NCBI GenBank assembly: GCA_033720695.1
Contig: JAWWCA010000088.1
Location: forward strand, 1 to 14,189
Source: DATGQT01 sp033720695
Lineage (GTDB): Bacteria; Bacteroidota; Rhodothermia; Rhodothermales; Rubricoccaceae
DNA: 14,189 bases
Reading direction: 5' to 3'
This document shows, piece by piece, positions 12,525 to 14,189 of the stretch (position 1 is the first letter of the stretch; each line of letters starts with the position of its first letter). The notes beneath the pieces are model-generated. The model had not been told where the DNA came from, ran no database searches, and saw only the letters and a program-made list of their open reading frames with translations. A program made the position numbers and the translations under genes.

Positions 12525-14189
12525 CTAGAGCCCGAACCAGTACGTGGCCTTGACGAGGAACACGTTCTCGACCGGGGCGCGGAACACCTCGCCCAGCTCC
12601 TCCCCGATCCCGAACCCGTCGTACTCGGCGAAGTCGGTCCGCTGCTGCTGCCAGACGAAGAAGAGCGTGGAGCCCGGCCGCCACTCCCACCGGAGGACGG
12701 CGTTGCCGCGGAGCGAGCGGAAATTGAAGTCGCGGTTCGAGAGCTCGAACGGCTCGCCGCCGTCGCCGGGGTCCACGAGGAAGCCGACCCCGGCGCCGTC
12801 CTCGAAGAGCTCGGTGATCGTGCCCCGCGCCTCGCCGTAGACGTCGAAGTCGAACGAGCCCGGCGTCCGGAACTCCTTGTAGCCGCTGTACTGCCCCGTC
12901 GTGATGAAGGGGCGGGCGAAGAGCTGGAGCGTGAGCTCGGGCGTGAACGTGTAGTTGACGCGGAGGTCGAGGCTGAACGACTGCTGCTCGATGTCGGCGA
13001 AGATGTAGCGCGTGCCGAACGTGTTCGCCGCGGCGTCGGAGCTCACCGTCGTGAAGAACTGGTCGTTGTCGAACTCCCACCCGAACGTGGGCCCGAGCTC
13101 GATCGCGAGCGCGTCGCTGGGGCGGACGGTGACGTCGAAGCCGACGTAGCGGTCGTACTCGGCCGGGGCGCCGTCGTAGTCGTTGGCGAGCTCGGTCCGG
13201 AGGTTGAACCAGCCGGAGGCCGAGATGGCCTTGCTGTTGTCGGTGCCGGCGCTGACGTTGATGCCGGTGTCGGTGGGGCGCTCGGCGATGGGGCCGCCGC
13301 GGGTGAGGCGGTCGTTCTTCTGGTACGGGATGAAGCGGAGGTTGCCGTTGAGCCACCACTGGTTGCGGAACTGCATGTACGTCCCGACGCCGTAGTAGTG
13401 GTTGATGAGGTCGCCGTCGAAGTTGGTGCCCCACCCGCCGAAGTGCCAGATGTTGTAGAACTGGAGGTGGCGCGGCTCGCTCTCGCGGTAGTTCGTGAAG
13501 TAGTTGAGCGAGGCGGCGTCGGCGCGGAACTGGAAGCCGAGGTCGTTGACCTCGAAGCCCGGCGTGGTGGCGGTCCCGGTCAGGCTCATGCCCCAGTGGC
13601 GGCCGCCCGTCCGGGCCAGCGAGAGCTCGGTGTGGGCGCCGCTCAGGCTCGTGAGGGACTCGTCGACGCTCAGCCCGTCGGCGTCGGGCCGCTGGAAGTA
13701 GCGCTGGGGCGCGCGCTGGAGCCGCGTGATGACGTCGGGGGTGCCGTTGACGTTGCTGGCGGCGAGGACGCCCGAGACGGTCCAGCGCCGCTCGTCGAAC
13801 TGGTGCTGGAAGTCGAGGCCGCCGAGGTAGGCGCTCGTCGGGACGATGCTGTCGAAGAGGCCCTCGTCGCCCATCTGCCGGTTCACGGCCGTCACGATGC
13901 CGCCGACGACCGTCGCGCCCTCGCGGAAGTCGCGCTTGACGCGGCCCACGAGGTAGTTCGAGAGCGGCTCGACGGGCGTGCTGTGCTCGACCCCCAGCTC
14001 GTCGATGAAGCGGGCGTTCTCCTGCGTCGTCACGGCGTCGAGGAGGCCGACGGACCAGTCGCCGACCTTCCCGCTCACCTTCGCCGCCGTCGCGATCGTC
14101 GTCTGCTCGGGGCTGTCCACCCAGACGGCCTCGCTGCCGAGCCCGCGCGTGGGCGAGCGGCCGATGCGGCGGGAGTAGAAGAACGTCGG
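12525..14189 (-). CDS. Second DUF5916 outer-membrane protein (C-terminal part, N-terminus off right edge)
   Basis: 554 residues of the C-terminal DUF5916 region are visible; the frame is open to the right edge, where it begins PTFFYSRRIGRSP, matching the middle of the first DUF5916 protein. An ATG at 14120 is not the true start because the homology continues above it. Shared landmarks include DSPEQTTIATAAKVSGKV, LSLARTGGRHW, FEVNDLGFQ, NDRLTRGGP, SNRDFNFRSLRGNAVLRW and the C-terminal KATYWFGL. The aromatic alternating strands fit an outer-membrane beta-barrel. The signal peptide and CBM9-like part must lie beyond the window. It sits upstream of the blaI operon on the same strand and is set off from it by a hairpin, so it probably has its own transcript. 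Patches of near-perfect nucleotide identity with the first copy suggest gene conversion. Function is unknown. Confidence 0.9.
   Translation of the reverse strand, partial: PTFFYSRRIGRSPTRGLGSEAVWVDSPEQTTIATAAKVSGKVGDWSVGLLDAVTTQENARFIDELGVEHSTPVEPLSNYLVGRVKRDFREGATVVGGIVTAVNRQMGDEGLFDSIVPTSAYLGGLDFQHQFDERRWTVSGVLAASNVNGTPDVITRLQRAPQRYFQRPDADGLSVDESLTSLSGAHTELSLARTGGRHWGMSLTGTATTPGFEVNDLGFQFRADAASLNYFTNYRESEPRHLQFYNIWHFGGWGTNFDGDLINHYYGVGTYMQFRNQWWLNGNLRFIPYQKNDRLTRGGPIAERPTDTGINVSAGTDNSKAISASGWFNLRTELANDYDGAPAEYDRYVGFDVTVRPSDALAIELGPTFGWEFDNDQFFTTVSSDAAANTFGTRYIFADIEQQSFSLDLRVNYTFTPELTLQLFARPFITTGQYSGYKEFRTPGSFDFDVYGEARGTITELFEDGAGVGFLVDPGDGGEPFELSNRDFNFRSLRGNAVLRWEWRPGSTLFFVWQQQRTDFAEYDGFGIGEELGEVFRAPVENVFLVKATYWFGL

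Overview
The window is GC-rich, densely coding DNA with almost every gene on the minus strand. The gene content suggests a marine or halophilic Rhodothermia-type member of the Bacteroidota/Rhodothermota (Rubrivirga/Rubricoccus/Salinibacter-like). It includes CBM9-DUF5916 outer-membrane-type proteins, a VKOR-DsbA fusion and an M56/BlaI pair. Several promoters carry a -7 box close to the Bacteroidota consensus TAnnTTTG (TATCTTTC, TATCTTTT, TACCTTTC). The taxonomic placement is inference. No rRNA, tRNA, CRISPR array, insertion sequence or transposase was seen, and no gap between genes exceeds 300 bases.

Layout from left to right. (1) 1-1255 (-) is a VKOR-DsbA fusion for disulfide formation, cut by the left edge. 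(2) 1543-2085 (+) is a small secreted NTF2/SnoaL-like protein, the only plus-strand gene; an imperfect copy of the BlaI-type operator lies in its promoter. (3) 2104-3801 (-) is an acyl-CoA carboxylase carboxyltransferase of methylcrotonyl-CoA type. (4) 3920-4114 and 4279-4476 (-) are two paralogous small CsbD-like proteins, each followed by a strong hairpin. (5) 4634-5341 (-) is an unrecognised cytosolic protein. (6) 5527-12307 (-) reads as one operon: blaI-like repressor, M56 (BlaR1-like) membrane metallopeptidase, CBM9-DUF5916 outer-membrane protein, type I ABC exporter. Gaps are 53, about 8 and 30 nt. (7) 12525-14189 (-) is the C-terminal part of a second DUF5916 protein, cut by the right edge and paralogous to the first.

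How the parts may work together. A sigma70-like promoter (TTGACG-N17-TACCTT) directly abuts a perfect 7+2+7 palindrome (TGCTAAAGATTTAGCA) upstream of the BlaI-like gene, which is the expected layout for autorepression. The M56 protease would sense an envelope signal and relieve repression. The downstream genes (outer-membrane barrel plus ABC exporter) would then be the output. Linking BlaI/M56 control to a DUF5916 protein and an exporter, with a second DUF5916 paralogue just upstream and a possible second target at 1543, is the most interesting system here. It is an inference from gene order and sites, not a demonstrated function.
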